A stretch of 64,000 nucleotides of DNA from NCBI GenBank assembly GCA_028274465.1, contig CM051455.1, forward strand, positions 122,547,462 to 122,611,461. The letters are read 5' to 3'. This document shows, one piece after another, positions 10,528 through 21,499 of the stretch (the stretch's first letter is position 1; each line of letters starts with the position of its first letter). The notes under the pieces were generated by a model, which ran no database searches, was not told the DNA's origin, and worked only from the letters and a program-made list of their open reading frames with translations. The DNA comes from Plantago ovata. Its lineage: Eukaryota; Streptophyta; Magnoliopsida; Lamiales; Plantaginaceae. The position numbers were made by a program, and so were the translations under genes.

Positions 10528-13500
10528 ATGGCCGCTGCAGTAACTTCAATTAGTCCCCATCCAACATCATCATCTTCTCTGTATCATCATCATAACAATA
10601 GATTTCATCATGCAATAAGCTCTACTGCAGCAGCAGCAGGTAGTTTAACTGAATCTATTTGTTGTTTCACCATCAAACTGTCATCTACAAGAAAGATCAG
10701 CTACGGAAACTACAGACCGTTCAGAATTCTGAATACAGCAACTAAGCCTACTAAATCACCAGGTAGGTACATACATACACACATATATGTTCTACATATC
10801 TAGCTTTGCATCTAGTTGTAAGGCCTTTCCTGATTTCTTTGCATCTAGTTTTATCGAATTCGACATCCTTAAGAAGCGAAGAAATAAAAAGTACACTAGT
10901 CACTATATATCTGAAATCATACTATGCAAGTTATAAGTCAATATGTAAAATCACAAAGGAAGGATACTAATGATGTGATGAATCATATTTATATGATTAT
11001 ATCGTTACGTATAGAATAAGACTAATTTTTACTAATACGTTGTTTGGCTAAATCAGCGGAAGAAGAATGGAAGATAAAAAGGCAAGTTCTGCTTGAGAAA
11101 AAGGTCAGGAACTGTTATTACTGGTAAAATTAATATACGAAGTATGAAACTTGTCGAAAAACTTGACATGAATTCAGTTTTATATTTCTAGGTGAGGAGT
11201 GTTGATGCGAAGGAAGCATTTCGACTTGAAAAGGAAAACAAGTTTGTAATTCTTGACGTACGGCCTGAGGCAGAGTACAAAGAGGTAATCTTTTAGCATG
11301 AAGATCTTTTTTCTCATCCGAACAACTTGAATTCATATTTATTATAGATTTGACCCCAATATTTTTTATTTTACAAAATTCATACTAAATACTTTACGTT
11401 AAGTCACATGACTTATCTAAATTCTAAATTGGCCAAAATGTTATTGTAAATCAAACCCCAGCAGAATTAGTATTTCAAAACATTTCAAAAAATTACATTA
11501 ATATTTCAATTTTCTTTTCCTATCTTCTTCTTCAAAACTCCAGTCGGCGTCCACCAGAACAAGCTCCAATCAGAGCGCTCAGACTGGAGCTTGGCTCCCA
11601 GATGGGATCTTCAAGCTCCGTGCTGATCAGGTAGCTTGCAAGCTCCGACCTGAAGCTTGCAGGTTCAAGTCGGATTCTGGCACTGGAGTTTGAAGAAGAA
11701 GGAAAAAAAAAAAGAGGATAAAAGGAAGAAAGAAAAGAGTTAAGCCCTAGTTTGAGTTGAAGAGATAGAAAGTTTAATTAAGGTGAATTAAGGTGGTCAA
11801 CCAAAATGAAGCTAGATGTAATAAAAAATAAGATGACCCCTTAGATGAAAACGGTATCTCTACCAATTGGTGCATATGTAATTAGAGCATCAATGGAAGC
11901 TTTGACCATATTCGGAACGTCCTTGGACCAATATTGAGCTTCCACAGCTGGATGATTAATGCAGAACCTTCTTGAAGTTTAATTTTTAAATTTATTTATT
12001 ATTATTATACTTTAGGGAAAGAAGGAAGGGTGCAAAATAGGGATGAATTAAAATTATGCATTTATTTTGAAATTTAAAAGATTTGATAGTTAACTGTAAT
12101 GAGATGAAATATAATAGTTAAAAAGAAAAGAAAAACTAAAATGGTAAAAAAAAAAAAACTAAATGATGAAGGTTAACTTGTCCTTTTGATAATTGATAAA
12201 GGTTAATTCTATTCCGAAAGCTAAAGGTTATCCTTCAACATGATAAACTTCAAAATTTTGAAATGTTCTCCCAATTGCAGCCGATATTTCACGCGCCACC
12301 ATCACAACCGCCACATCCTTCACTAACCGGCCAATCACGAATGGAAACGAAGACTTTACGCAGCTCACTCGTAAAAGAAAACAAATGCGTTTCTCAATCT
12401 CATACCGTTCTCCCTTTGCTCACTGGCAACGTAAATTCTACGGCATATGCTTCTGTACTGGACTCATGCAGCTGCCCCATCTTCGGGAAACAAGTACACT
12501 CTCACTTGCTCAAGAACGGGTTTCACAAGCGAGAGTATATCGGAGCTCAATTACTCAAGATGTATGCGAAATTTGGATGTTTTCATGATGTAGCTCTTGT
12601 GTTTGATAAAATGCCTGAAAAAAACTTGTACACATATGCAGCTCTTCTTAACGTGTTCCTGGACAGCTATTTATTTGAGGAAGCTTTAGTCTACTTTAAG
12701 AGGTTGCTGCTTGAGGGTATTGAGTTGGAATTTTTCATTTTCCCCGTGGTGTTGAAGATATGTGGTGGACATGGGGGAATTGTGCTGGGGAAGCAGTTAC
12801 ATGGTTTATCGACGAAGAGTGGAGTTTCGTCACATGTTTACGTTGGAAATGCTCTGATAGATATGTATGGAAAATGTGGGAGCTTGAGTAACGCAGAGAG
12901 GATTTTGGATAACATGTTGGGGCGCGATTGTATTTCTTGGAATTCAATGATAACTGCATGTTCAAATAATGGAATGGTGTTTGAAGCAATGAAGTTTCTG
13001 GAGGAAATGTTGAAGGAGTTCAATTCAACGCCAGATTTTGTTTCGTGGAGTAGTTTGATTAGTGGATTTGCACATAATGGCTATGACCATGAAGCTGTTG
13101 AGATACTGTACAAAATGAAAACGGTAGGATGTGAACCAAGTGCACGAGCATTGGCAAATGTTCTTCCTGCATGCGGTAGATTGGGAAAATTGCAGTTGGG
13201 GAAGGAAATTTATGGATATATAACGAGACACGGATTTATGTCCACTCCTTACATTGTCAATGGATTGATTGAGTTGTACAGGAGATGCGATGAAATGGCT
13301 AGTGCTGTAAAGGTTTTCTCTAGATTTTCTGATAGAGATGAAGTATCTTTCAACACCATGATTGCAGGGTATTGTGATTGTGGGAATATCGTCAAGGCAA
13401 ATGAGGTTTTTGATCAAATGGAACATGAAGGAAAACAGAAGGGCTTGATATCCTGGAATTCAATGATATCTGGATATGCAAATAATTTCATGTTTGAGGA

Positions 13501-16500
13501 GTCTCTAGGAATTTTTATCGACTTACTCTATAACGGAGGGATTGAGCCCAATTCGTTTACCTTGGGTAGTGTTCTTAGGACCTGCTGTAGCATGGGTTCT
13601 CTTAGACTGGGTAAGGGTATACATTCATATTGCATAGTCAAAGGGCTCGAGTCCGACCTGTATGTTGGTGGAGCATTGGTGGAGATGTACTGCAGATGTT
13701 CTGACCTGGAAGCCGCAGAGAAGGCCTTTCACAAGGTTCCCAAGAGGGACATTGTGATATGGAATTCTCTCATTTCTGGTTATGCTCGTTTGAACCAAGT
13801 GAAAAAATCCAATGCATTCTGCAAAGGATGAAAAATGATGGGGTTGAACCAAATGTACATACATGGAATGGTATAATTGCGGGAGTTGCAGAGATTGCGC
13901 ACCATGAGTTAGCTCTGGTGCTGTTCTTGGAGATGCAGGCTTCAAAGTTGAGGCCAGATATCTACACAGTCGGAATAGTCTTACTAATATGCTCAACATT
14001 GGCTACTCTTGTGCGAGGCAAACAAATTCATGCATATGCAATCAGATGTGGATTTGAATCAGATGCATATATTACATCTGCTCTAATTGATATGTATTCC
14101 AAGTCTGGGAATTTGATATATGCCAAGCTGGTACTCAAGTGTAGCAGAAACCAGAGTTTGGTAACCCAAAATGCAATGCTTAATGCATATGCCATGCATG
14201 GGCGTGGAGAGGAAGGTATTGCTTTCTTCCATCAGATGCTCATGGATGGTTTTAAACCAGATGGTGTTACTTTCCTAGCAGTTCTTTCTACATGTGTCCA
14301 TGCAGGATCAGTTAATACAGGAGAAAAACTGTTTGACTTGATGAAGACTTATGGGGTAATACCCACATTGAAACACTATACATGTATGGTTGATCTGCTG
14401 AGTCGAACAGGGCGGCTTAGACAAGCATTTGAGATTGTTAAGAGCATGACAGTTGAGCCTGATTCAGTAATTTGGGGTGCATTGCTTGGTGGTTGTATTA
14501 GTCATGGGATGTTGCTCTTGGAGAGATAGCAGCACATAAGCTCATAGGCCTACAACCAGATAACACTGGAAACTATGTTATGCTGGCAAATTTATATGCT
14601 TCGGGTGGTAAGTGGCATGAATTTAAAGAAATAAGACATCAGATGAAGGTTGGAGAACTGCATAAAGATCCAGGATGTAGTTGGATCGAATATAAAGACG
14701 AAATACATGCGTTTATGGCACATGACAAATCTCATAGGAGAGCAAAAGACATTTATGACATTCTGGATCATGTAACAACACAAATGAGATTGAAACATGT
14801 TTTAGCATAAGGTACATTGCCCCAAATATACATAAAAAAAAAATTCCACAATATTAGCACTGTTGGTAAAATACCAAAATGATTGTGAAATTGTACTGGT
14901 GCCAATAGATTTAGTTAATATCGATAGACTCGAGTACCCTTCGGGCTTAAATATAGAAAGCTGTTATCATTTGCTTTGGATCGAAGGTCGATCCGAACTG
15001 ACTTGTGATGGATCCCCAAACAGATAGACGTAGGAAGAGAGAAGATATTGCAGAAAAACAATAAATCTCTAGCACGATCACGTACTAGACAAGCAAATTA
15101 CTAACGAGTAATATACCTACAAAGCAATAACTAACGAATTACTAACCTCGAAGAATCTCAACGGAGAGTGTGCAAACAAACACCAGAGCTTTCGACTCAA
15201 TCAATATTCAACTATGAAAAAGAATGAAATAGTACAATGCTTAAATAGTAAAGATACGACTTGTTGGCCAAGTTCTGCTCATACCCAGTAAGGCAGAATC
15301 AGGTAAGATTTAGGCAATCTAATCAATCCTAGAATCTTTGTCCTAACCTTTTCTTAACCAACAAGTTGACTGACTATAACTAGGTAACTAAATACTAGAA
15401 GGAAAACAATTAACTAGTCGACCCTTTCCCCAAGCCAACGCCGCCCCTTGCCTCACGGCTCGAGTCGCGCGTCCAGCCCCTCTTCAGCCCAAACACCAGC
15501 CCATCTTCCCGAGGTTCCATCATCACCGCTCCCTCAAAACGAACCTTGTCCTCAAAGTTCTCATTCCTCTTGCGCACGGTTTCGTGGAGCCTTCCTGGTA
15601 CTCAAGACTCTCAATTCCCGGCTCTTCATAAGCCTTTTCGAGCCTTGCTTGTTTGACCTCATGAGTACGGGTCAACTCTTCTATCTCGGGTATAGGAGCA
15701 ATTTCCTTACTTACCTTGAGCGTCATGTGTGGCTCAATGACACTTTCAAGGTATAAGAAAGTCGAATTGGTCGACCCAGGTACCACTACCTCCGGAGACT
15801 CAGATAGTACCTCCCCAGCACTTGGCATGCCGCTTGTCCCCTTAAGCATAGCAGTACATAGCTCTTCGCTATCCTATCGTGGCAACCCATTCCCCGAGTA
15901 CCCCAAGGCGCGAATTCGACAAAAGCGCTTCTCACAAACCAGAGACATGGTTCGATCTCGAAAATTGAAGATCACAGGACCCATCGAACGAATCCATGGC
16001 ATTCCAAGGGTGATATCCTCATGTTCTCCTTTCTTCACATGCAAAGTGAGCGCAAAGTTAACATGCTGGATCATCAGGTTAACCTCATCGTATTTCTGCC
16101 CGACCTTAGTGGTTCCTCCTTCGACAATTCTTACCTTGAGTCCAGGCGTCTCTTGCCCGCTAGGCCATTCTAACAATTTCACAACCCCTTCTAACACAAA
16201 GTTCAGACTTGCACCTAAGTCAATAAGAACTGATACCCTAAGCCCTCATATCATGCCCATAAAGGTCAACGACTCGGATGATATCCTTTCGAACCTCCTA
16301 AGTGCCGACCTTACCTTTGGTCCCACCTCACAGTGCCTTCCACATCCTACCACCAAGCTAGCTTTGGATGGTCTTTCTTCCTTTAGCACCCTCTCATCAA
16401 ACCCCAAACACGGGACGTGACACAGATCATCACCCACCTGGAGGCACTTAGCGTTCCCATCCATGACCAAAGAGCTAGGCTTGCCAACGAAGGTATTCCT

Positions 16501-19500
16501 AACACCACATGCTCTTCGGTCTGAAACTCAGAGAGCTCGTAGAGAGTCACCAGATACTGTCGGCCATAGATCATTAACTTAACCGAATTGAACCTCCAGT
16601 GTCTTGTAAGTTCTCGACCGCTGGTCGTGATTACCGGGACATTGACGGGTTGTCCAGCACATGGCCAACCAAACCTGCAAACAAATGCAGCTGTGATGAA
16701 ATTACGTGAAGCTCCACTATCCACTAGCACACATACTGGTCATTTTCGAAAACCTAGAAACCCTGGTAGCCTAAAAGCATTAGCGTCGCTCCCCTCTCCT
16801 ATGTAGCGCAGGGTTGCCTTGCCTCCGTTACCCTTTCGGGATGATGACCCTTTTGACCCTTTCGTAGTGCCATACACCATGTAGTCGACGTAAGACTTAG
16901 ACTTCCTTAAACGCATCATTTTCTGTATTTCTCGAATCTCCTCCTCTGAATCCTCAAATACTGGCGCACTGTTCTCAACCTTTTCCGAAGCTGGTGAGTA
17001 CTCCTTTCTCACCGTAAGCATATGATCGGGTACACCAACATCGGTATCAGTACTGGTTCCCCATCCTTCAGATATTTCAGCTCCCTTTGTTGGTTCCTCA
17101 ATCTTCCATTGTCCATCTTCCCAATTGAGACGGATCATGTCACCTTCCTTGCACAGTTCCTCAGGATCCCACTTTGGTTGTGGTAGCATCTTGACCTCTT
17201 TGAGCTTGCCCATAACGTTGAACAAGTTGTCCACATCAGTGCTGCAAGTTGCGCATAAATGTGACCAATCCATGCCACGCGCCCATTCTGCATAAACATT
17301 GTTTGCATGGCACCTTGGTCCGAAGCAAACCTTCTTTCCAGAGTTTCCTCGGTCCTTCTTGCTCAAGCTCCAGCTGCCATCTAGTGCCTCAACCACCACC
17401 GCCGTTACCTCGTAAGGATTAGCATCATGTGTCGCACGGTCTCCTAGAGGGTTGTTTCCCCGAGGAGGAGTCGTCATACCTCCATACCTATCGTTACCCT
17501 GATGCGGCCTTGTAATGTTGCTAGTGTCGCTTCCAAACTGATAGAGAGCCTCATAGTGTGCGAAGATTGCATTAATCTCCCTATCCAATGGGTCTTCTTC
17601 ATTGACGTCCTTGAACGGATCAAGCCCATAGCCGACTCCTCCCGTAGGCCCACAAGTTGCGAGCCCAAATCCAAACCCTAGCCCGGTTCCATCTTTCTTT
17701 CTCCACGGTTCAGTCCCCGTCCGTGGCGGTGGCGGATTGCCACCTTCCTGCTGCTGCTGCGGCAGATTCGCGGCTGGCTGGTGCGGCGCGCCATGCGTGC
17801 GCTGCTTCTGGCCCGAGCTCGGTCGTCGTGGTGGCGTAGGTGCGCTCTGCGCGTAGCGGTGTTGTTGCTCCGGGCGCTTGCGCTCGGGGCTCCCCTTGGC
17901 CATTGATTGCAATTCCTTGATGAACTCGTCTTGTTCTTCCTGAGTCCATTCGTCATCCATGTCTCCCCAACGGACCCGTTTGGATCGGTCCTCTCCCAAA
18001 GCGCGGTTGCACCTTGTTGCCTCGTCGGTGCGGCGGCCATTGTTCGGCAGCGTCATGGTTTCTTTCGGCTTGCTGAGAGTAGTTCGTTCTAGTGCGGAAG
18101 CGTAAGTTTAGGACTCTTCAAACCAGGCTCTAGATGCCAAGCTGATGGATCCCCAAACAGATAGACATAGGAATAGAGAAGATATTGCAGAAAACAATAA
18201 ATTTCTATCACAATCACGTACTAGACAAGCAAATTACTAACGAGTAATCTACCTACGAAGCAATAACTAACGAATTACTAACCTCGAAGAATCTCAACGG
18301 AGAGTGTGCAAACAAACACCAGAGCTTTCGACTCAATCAATATTCAACTATGAAAAAGAATGAAATAGTACAATGCTTAAATAGTAAAGATACGACTTGT
18401 TGGCCAAGTTCTGCTCATACCCAGTAAGGCAGAATCAGGTAAGATTTAGGCAATCTAATCAATCCTAAAATCTTTGTCCTAAGCTTTTCTTAACCAATAA
18501 GTTGACTGACTCTAACTAGGTAACTAAATACTAGAAGGAAAACAATTAACTAGTCGACCCTTTCCCGAAGCCAACGCCGCCCCTTGCCTCACGGCCCGAG
18601 TCGCGCGTCCGGCCCCTGTTCAGCACAAACACTAGCCCATCTTCCCGAGGTTCCATCAACTTGCTGCGCATATAAGGGAAGCGGTTTTCTCCCCATGGAA
18701 TTGCCTTCTATCTTCGTGTATTGTCTTCAGTGGAGATCTTTCACTTCCATTTACATGCCCAATCAGAAGTAAAATTAATTCCCCACATTTCAACCTGATA
18801 TACTTTCAATTACTTGAAACACGGAGGGAGACATTCAAAGATTGCAAACAAATTTATATTACTTAAGCCAAAACCACTCAGAATGAATGATACTTTCGAC
18901 CGATGGGGAAAATTGCAGTTTTAGTCCCATTTGTCTCCGTCCGCTGCAATTTTGGTCCCGCTCTAGCCGACTTTTGCGATCTCGGTCCTCTTTATCTGTA
19001 TAATTCGCCAATTCAAGAAGAACTAAGCAATACATCTATGAAATGGCTTGCCACGTCCACTGTAGACATCCATTTGGCAGCCAGTCACCTCCACAACCTC
19101 TCCAAATGTAAAAAAAAAACACTCCATGCCCAATCTAACACAAGCAACCACACTTCATATTATGGGAAGAAAAATAGAAAACAGAGCTTAATCGAGCTTT
19201 TTTTTAACCACAATTCCAGAGCTGCTCATTTTCTCTTCTTTGGATTTGGAAGTCGATCTAGGGTTTAGGGTTTGTTCTGATTTGGGAACGATTTGGAGCC
19301 AATATATATATAGTGGCTAATTCGTTTCTTTAGTTCGTCTATGTCTAAGTTCGTTCTCAAGCCAATTCGTCCATGTCATTGCCACCTCAGCAGACAAATA
19401 TGCTGGAAATGGATTTGGGGGAATACATGATCGTATTTGCAAAGTATAGAAAAAAAAAGGACTAAAATCGCGGCGGACAGAGACAAAAGGGACCAAAAGT

Positions 19501-21034
19501 GCAATTTTCCATTCGACCGATAGAAGTAGGCCTGGCAATTTGGGCCCAATCCGCGGATTTCGATCCGATTCGGACCGTACCGATCCCAGTCTGGACAAAA
19601 AACATTTACAACTCATTGGGTCCCATCCGGTCCAAGCCCGGACCGATCAGAAAATCGCTTTTTGTATTGGAGATTTTTTAAATTTTTTTCGGATTGGACC
19701 CGGATCCGATCCGGACCCGATAGGATCGGATGCGGGTCCGATAAGAAAAATTTGGAATTGGTCCAACGTGGATTCGATCCGTGGTGGTCCGGATCGATGG
19801 TGGACCAGGCCAATTGCCAGGACTAGATAGAAGTTTAAGATGAAAACAAGGATACCTCTCAACCTGTTTATCTCTTATAAGAATAGCTACTTCCTCATGC
19901 CATTGCAAGCTTTGAAATCCTGAGTTCAATATACACCAGACATCAACTGCCACTGCCAAGCCATACATTTAGTGACAACTTGCAGAAGCTCTAAGCAAGC
20001 TTCAAAATCTTGAGTTCAAATAGGACAGGAACCACTGTTGCAAAAACATGGACCTGTAAATGGGCATATATTAACAAAAAATAGAATCACAAAATTATTG
20101 GTTTTATGTTTACAGTAGAGCAAAAACAAATGCATTTGAATATTTCAATAATTAGAAGTGTATGTATTGTAAGAGAACAAGATCATGATGAAACATCACC
20201 ATTCAAGTAATTCAACATTAAAACAGTATGTTTAGCAAAGGAGAAGGTCTTCACTTAGTTTGAGTTGAAGATTAAAAGTAAAAGACGACGACAAAAACTT
20301 GTGTTAGACAGTCCATGGACCCAAGTGTCATTACATTCCCCTAATAGAAAGAACATTCCAATTGTCTGTGTCACTTCTCATTAGCTGTGTTGTGTTTGGA
20401 TACATATATAGGCTCATCCAGAAGGTGCAATCAATGTGCAAATATATAGGCTTATTAAGGAGTGGACGGCTTGGGACATCGCTAGAAGAGCTGCATTTGC
20501 ATTCTTCGGTATCTTTTCTGGAACGGAAGAGAATCCTGAGTTTATTCAGAGTAAGAAACATGAAGAACTTCTAGTACTACTAATTTTGTATGCATCTACA
20601 TGTAGTATAAATGTTGTCTCATTTGAGCATGTAACAGGTGTTGACTCAATACTGTCCAAGGATTCGAAGATAATCGTTGCCTGTTCAGCTGGCGGAACAA
20701 TGAAGCCAACACAAAATCTTCCAGAAGGCCAACAATCAAGGTTAGCATGTTATCTATCCGTACTTACTATATACACAAATTTACTCTACCTATATCCTAA
20801 AAAGCTACATTCATTAAGTACTCCAGACAAAAAGAAGCAAGAAAGAATGAAAATGACAGAATAAGTATGTGTTTCTGTAGATGTAAAAATCACTAATGAT
20901 TGGAAGTTAATTACTGCAGGTCACTGATAGCAGCTTATTTGCTGGTTCTGAATGGTTATAAGAACGTGTTCCACTTGGAAGGTGGTATTTATAGCTGGAT
21001 CAAAGAAGACTTGCCACTCGTCTCAGAAGATTGA
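10528..21034 (+). CDS. STR14: rhodanese-like domain protein 14, chloroplastic
   Basis: Six coding exons with GT-AG borders keep one frame: 10528-10762, 11057-11103, 11192-11284, 20412-20550, 20638-20740 and 20920-21034, giving 243 residues. The N-terminus is Ser/His/Ala-rich with few acidic residues, as in a plastid transit peptide. A conserved link ([14 protein letters not shown]), the rhodanese start ([12 protein letters not shown]), the stretch [10 protein letters not shown] and the active-site loop [10 protein letters not shown] follow. As I recall it, this matches Arabidopsis At4g27700 (STR14) closely along its length. Rhodanese folds transfer sulfur through the loop cysteine; the true substrate of STR14 is not known to me. 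Intron 3 is 9.1 kb and contains a PPR gene and several transposons, so splicing across it is inferred, not shown. Confidence 0.9.
11340..11850. repeat. GGAGCT-rich MITE-like segment
   Basis: The middle (11540-11690) is dense in GGAGCT, AAGCTCC and CTTGCAAGCTCC words on both strands, flanked by AT-rich arms. Composition and layout resemble 36696-37737 and 55080-55560, which also pair a GGAGCT core with a TTTTGGGGTxGATTT-like arm. The two outer edges are only loosely inverted and no TSD was found, so the ends and superfamily are uncertain. Confidence 0.4.
12263..14810 (+). pseudogene. PLS-class PPR protein gene with two frame breaks
   Basis: The coding series starts at ATG 12263 and would give about 848 residues. 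The N-terminus looks like an organelle-targeting leader. Many PPR units follow with PLS spacing ([42 protein letters not shown]). The C-terminus has an E/E+ region ([28 protein letters not shown]) and no DYW domain. Such proteins bind organelle RNA and often specify C-to-U editing sites. The frame slips twice, each consistent with one lost base: near 13795-13805 in a run of A (GTGAAAAAATCC) and near 14507-14512 (GGGATGTT). Everything else is well kept, so this is either a young pseudogene or a functional gene with two assembly errors. It lies on the sense strand inside STR14 intron 3. The Arabidopsis counterpart was not identified. Confidence 0.85.
15006..15522 (-). repeat. 3' LTR of the gag-protease element
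   Basis: Left copy, 517 bp, TGATGG to CCATCA. On the minus strand it is the downstream LTR. Confidence 0.92.
15874..16730 (-). pseudogene. retropepsin-like region of the LTR element
   Basis: The segment near 16730 reads [11 protein letters not shown], the D-S/T-G-A signature of an aspartic protease, followed by VVLGIPSL. A second aspartic-protease-like motif ([11 protein letters not shown], near 16200-16240) lies downstream with its own hydrophobic end ([18 protein letters not shown]). This suggests a duplicated or tandem protease fold. The proteins would process gag. Retroelement remnant with a few breaks. Confidence 0.7.
16740..18056 (-). CDS. gag-like protein of the LTR element
   Basis: An uninterrupted 438-codon ORF begins shortly after the PBS and 5' LTR, the normal gag position. 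It is rich in Arg, Gln, Gly and Pro near the N-terminus. It has a Cys-rich segment ([10 protein letters not shown] followed by CATCSTD) in the middle that could bind RNA or zinc, and a basic/acidic C-terminal stretch before the protease. It shows no clear classic CCHC knuckle. Element protein, not a host gene. Confidence 0.7.
   Translation of the reverse strand: MTLPNNGRRTDEATRCNRALGEDRSKRVRWGDMDDEWTQEEQDEFIKELQSMAKGSPERKRPEQQHRYAQSAPTPPRRPSSGQKQRTHGAPHQPAANLPQQQQEGGNPPPPRTGTEPWRKKDGTGLGFGFGLATCGPTGGVGYGLDPFKDVNEEDPLDREINAIFAHYEALYQFGSDTSNITRPHQGNDRYGGMTTPPRGNNPLGDRATHDANPYEVTAVVVEALDGSWSLSKKDRGNSGKKVCFGPRCHANNVYAEWARGMDWSHLCATCSTDVDNLFNVMGKLKEVKMLPQPKWDPEELCKEGDMIRLNWEDGQWKIEEPTKGAEISEGWGTSTDTDVGVPDHMLTVRKEYSPASEKVENSAPVFEDSEEEIREIQKMMRLRKSKSYVDYMVYGTTKGSKGSSSRKGNGGKATLRYIGEGSDANAFRLPGFLGFRK
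18128..18142 (-). other. putative primer-binding site
   Basis: The minus strand reads TTGGCATCTAGAGCC two bases inside the LTR end at 18143. It resembles the initiator tRNA-Met PBS (TGGTATCAGAGC) but is not a perfect match, so another tRNA primer is possible. Confidence 0.6.
18143..18658 (-). repeat. 5' LTR of the gag-protease element
   Basis: Right copy, 516 bp, with the same TGATGG/CCATCA ends and immediately followed by the TSD ACTTG. Confidence 0.92.
18904..19511. mobile_element. Mutator-like (MULE) MITE
   Basis: Left terminus TGGGGAAAATTGCAGTTTT and right terminus (reverse complement TGGAAAATTGCACTTTT) extend as inverted repeats for about 55 bp, both continuing through TGTCTCxGTCCGC. 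A 9-bp TSD, TTCGACCGA, is exact at 18895-18903 and 19512-19520. The 9-bp TSD plus long TIRs identify a Mutator-type element; with about 600 bp and no transposase it is non-autonomous. Confidence 0.93.
19527..19825. mobile_element. hAT MITE
   Basis: Ends TAGGCCTGGCAATTTGGGCC and (reverse complement) TAGTCCTGGCAATTGGCCTG are inverted repeats. The 8-bp TSD GATAGAAG is exact at 19519-19526 and 19826-19833, typical of hAT. The interior is full of GGATCCGATCCGG-type words that can pair on themselves. Its left TSD overlaps the TSD of the MULE MITE by two bases, so it landed right beside that element. Confidence 0.9.
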
Positions 21035-21410
21035 TGTCTTAGTGTGATTGATAACGCTTTTGTTTTAATTTTCAATCGTCCTCTCCTGTCGAAAACAGAT
21101 TATAGCAATGTGATATGGTTTCACAAATCAAGAGCCTGTTTTCTCCTGAGTTTACAGATTGTTCTTAGTGAACAAGAAGATCTAGAGGTCGTCGTGGAAT
21201 CGAATTTGGATATATTGAAAAGATGTAATGTAGAAAATATAAAAAGGACTATTTTCCTTTTGCCATAATACAATTTCAATATGGAAAAGGACTTCAATTA
21301 CAGATAGTAAGAATTAATAATTAAAAGAAAAGGTTAATTCAGAATTATAAGGGAAAGTACTATTGTTATTTCCTTTTAGGTTTCGGATTGTTTTGTATAC
21401 AGTAAATCTA

Positions 21411-21423
21411 TCTATATATATCA
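21411..21423 (+). promoter_or_regulatory. possible TATA box of the WNK gene
   Basis: CTATATATATCAG lies about 80 bases before the WNK start codon. The position fits a TATA box with a short leader, but the area is AT-rich, so this is weak. Confidence 0.35.
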
Positions 21424-21499
21424 GTGATTTGAGCCAACAAGGATAAGAGCTATATATCAGTTCTCTCCTCCAGATCAGTCGGCTATTGAGAGTTAGGTC

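Larger units (their letters stand above)
15006..18658 (-). mobile_element. non-autonomous LTR element with gag and protease only
   Basis: Two LTRs (15006-15522 and 18143-18658), both TGATGGATCC to GGTTCCATCA, are flanked by the exact 5-bp TSD ACTTG (15001-15005 and 18659-18663). Inside, the minus strand carries a long gag-like ORF and retropepsin-like sequence. No reverse transcriptase, RNase H or integrase is visible in the roughly 2.6-kb interior. This is the TR-GAG/LARD type, Ty3-like by its protease, which needs a helper element. The LTR pair differs at very roughly 3-4% of sites by eye, so it is fairly young. The structure is whole; the protease part has a few coding breaks. Confidence 0.88.
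11285..20411 (+). other. STR14 intron 3, 9.1 kb, holding a gene and TEs
   Basis: The donor GAG/GTAATC at 11284 and the acceptor ATATAG/GCTCAT at 20411 join phase-0 codons (AEYKE to AHPEGAINV) inside the rhodanese domain. The intron holds a GGAGCT-rich segment, a same-strand PPR gene, a gag-protease LTR element, a Mutator-type MITE and a hAT MITE. The unassigned parts (11856-12262, 14811-15000, 18664-18894, 19834-20411) show no convincing coding sequence. Confidence 0.8.

Noticed and set aside
12735-13999. Several minus-strand ORFs opposite the PPR gene.
   Set aside because: They are antisense shadows of a recognisable PPR series.
15716-16420. Plus-strand ORF of 234 codons across the protease region.
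   Set aside because: It is antisense to the retropepsin-like sequence and has no protein-like motif of its own.
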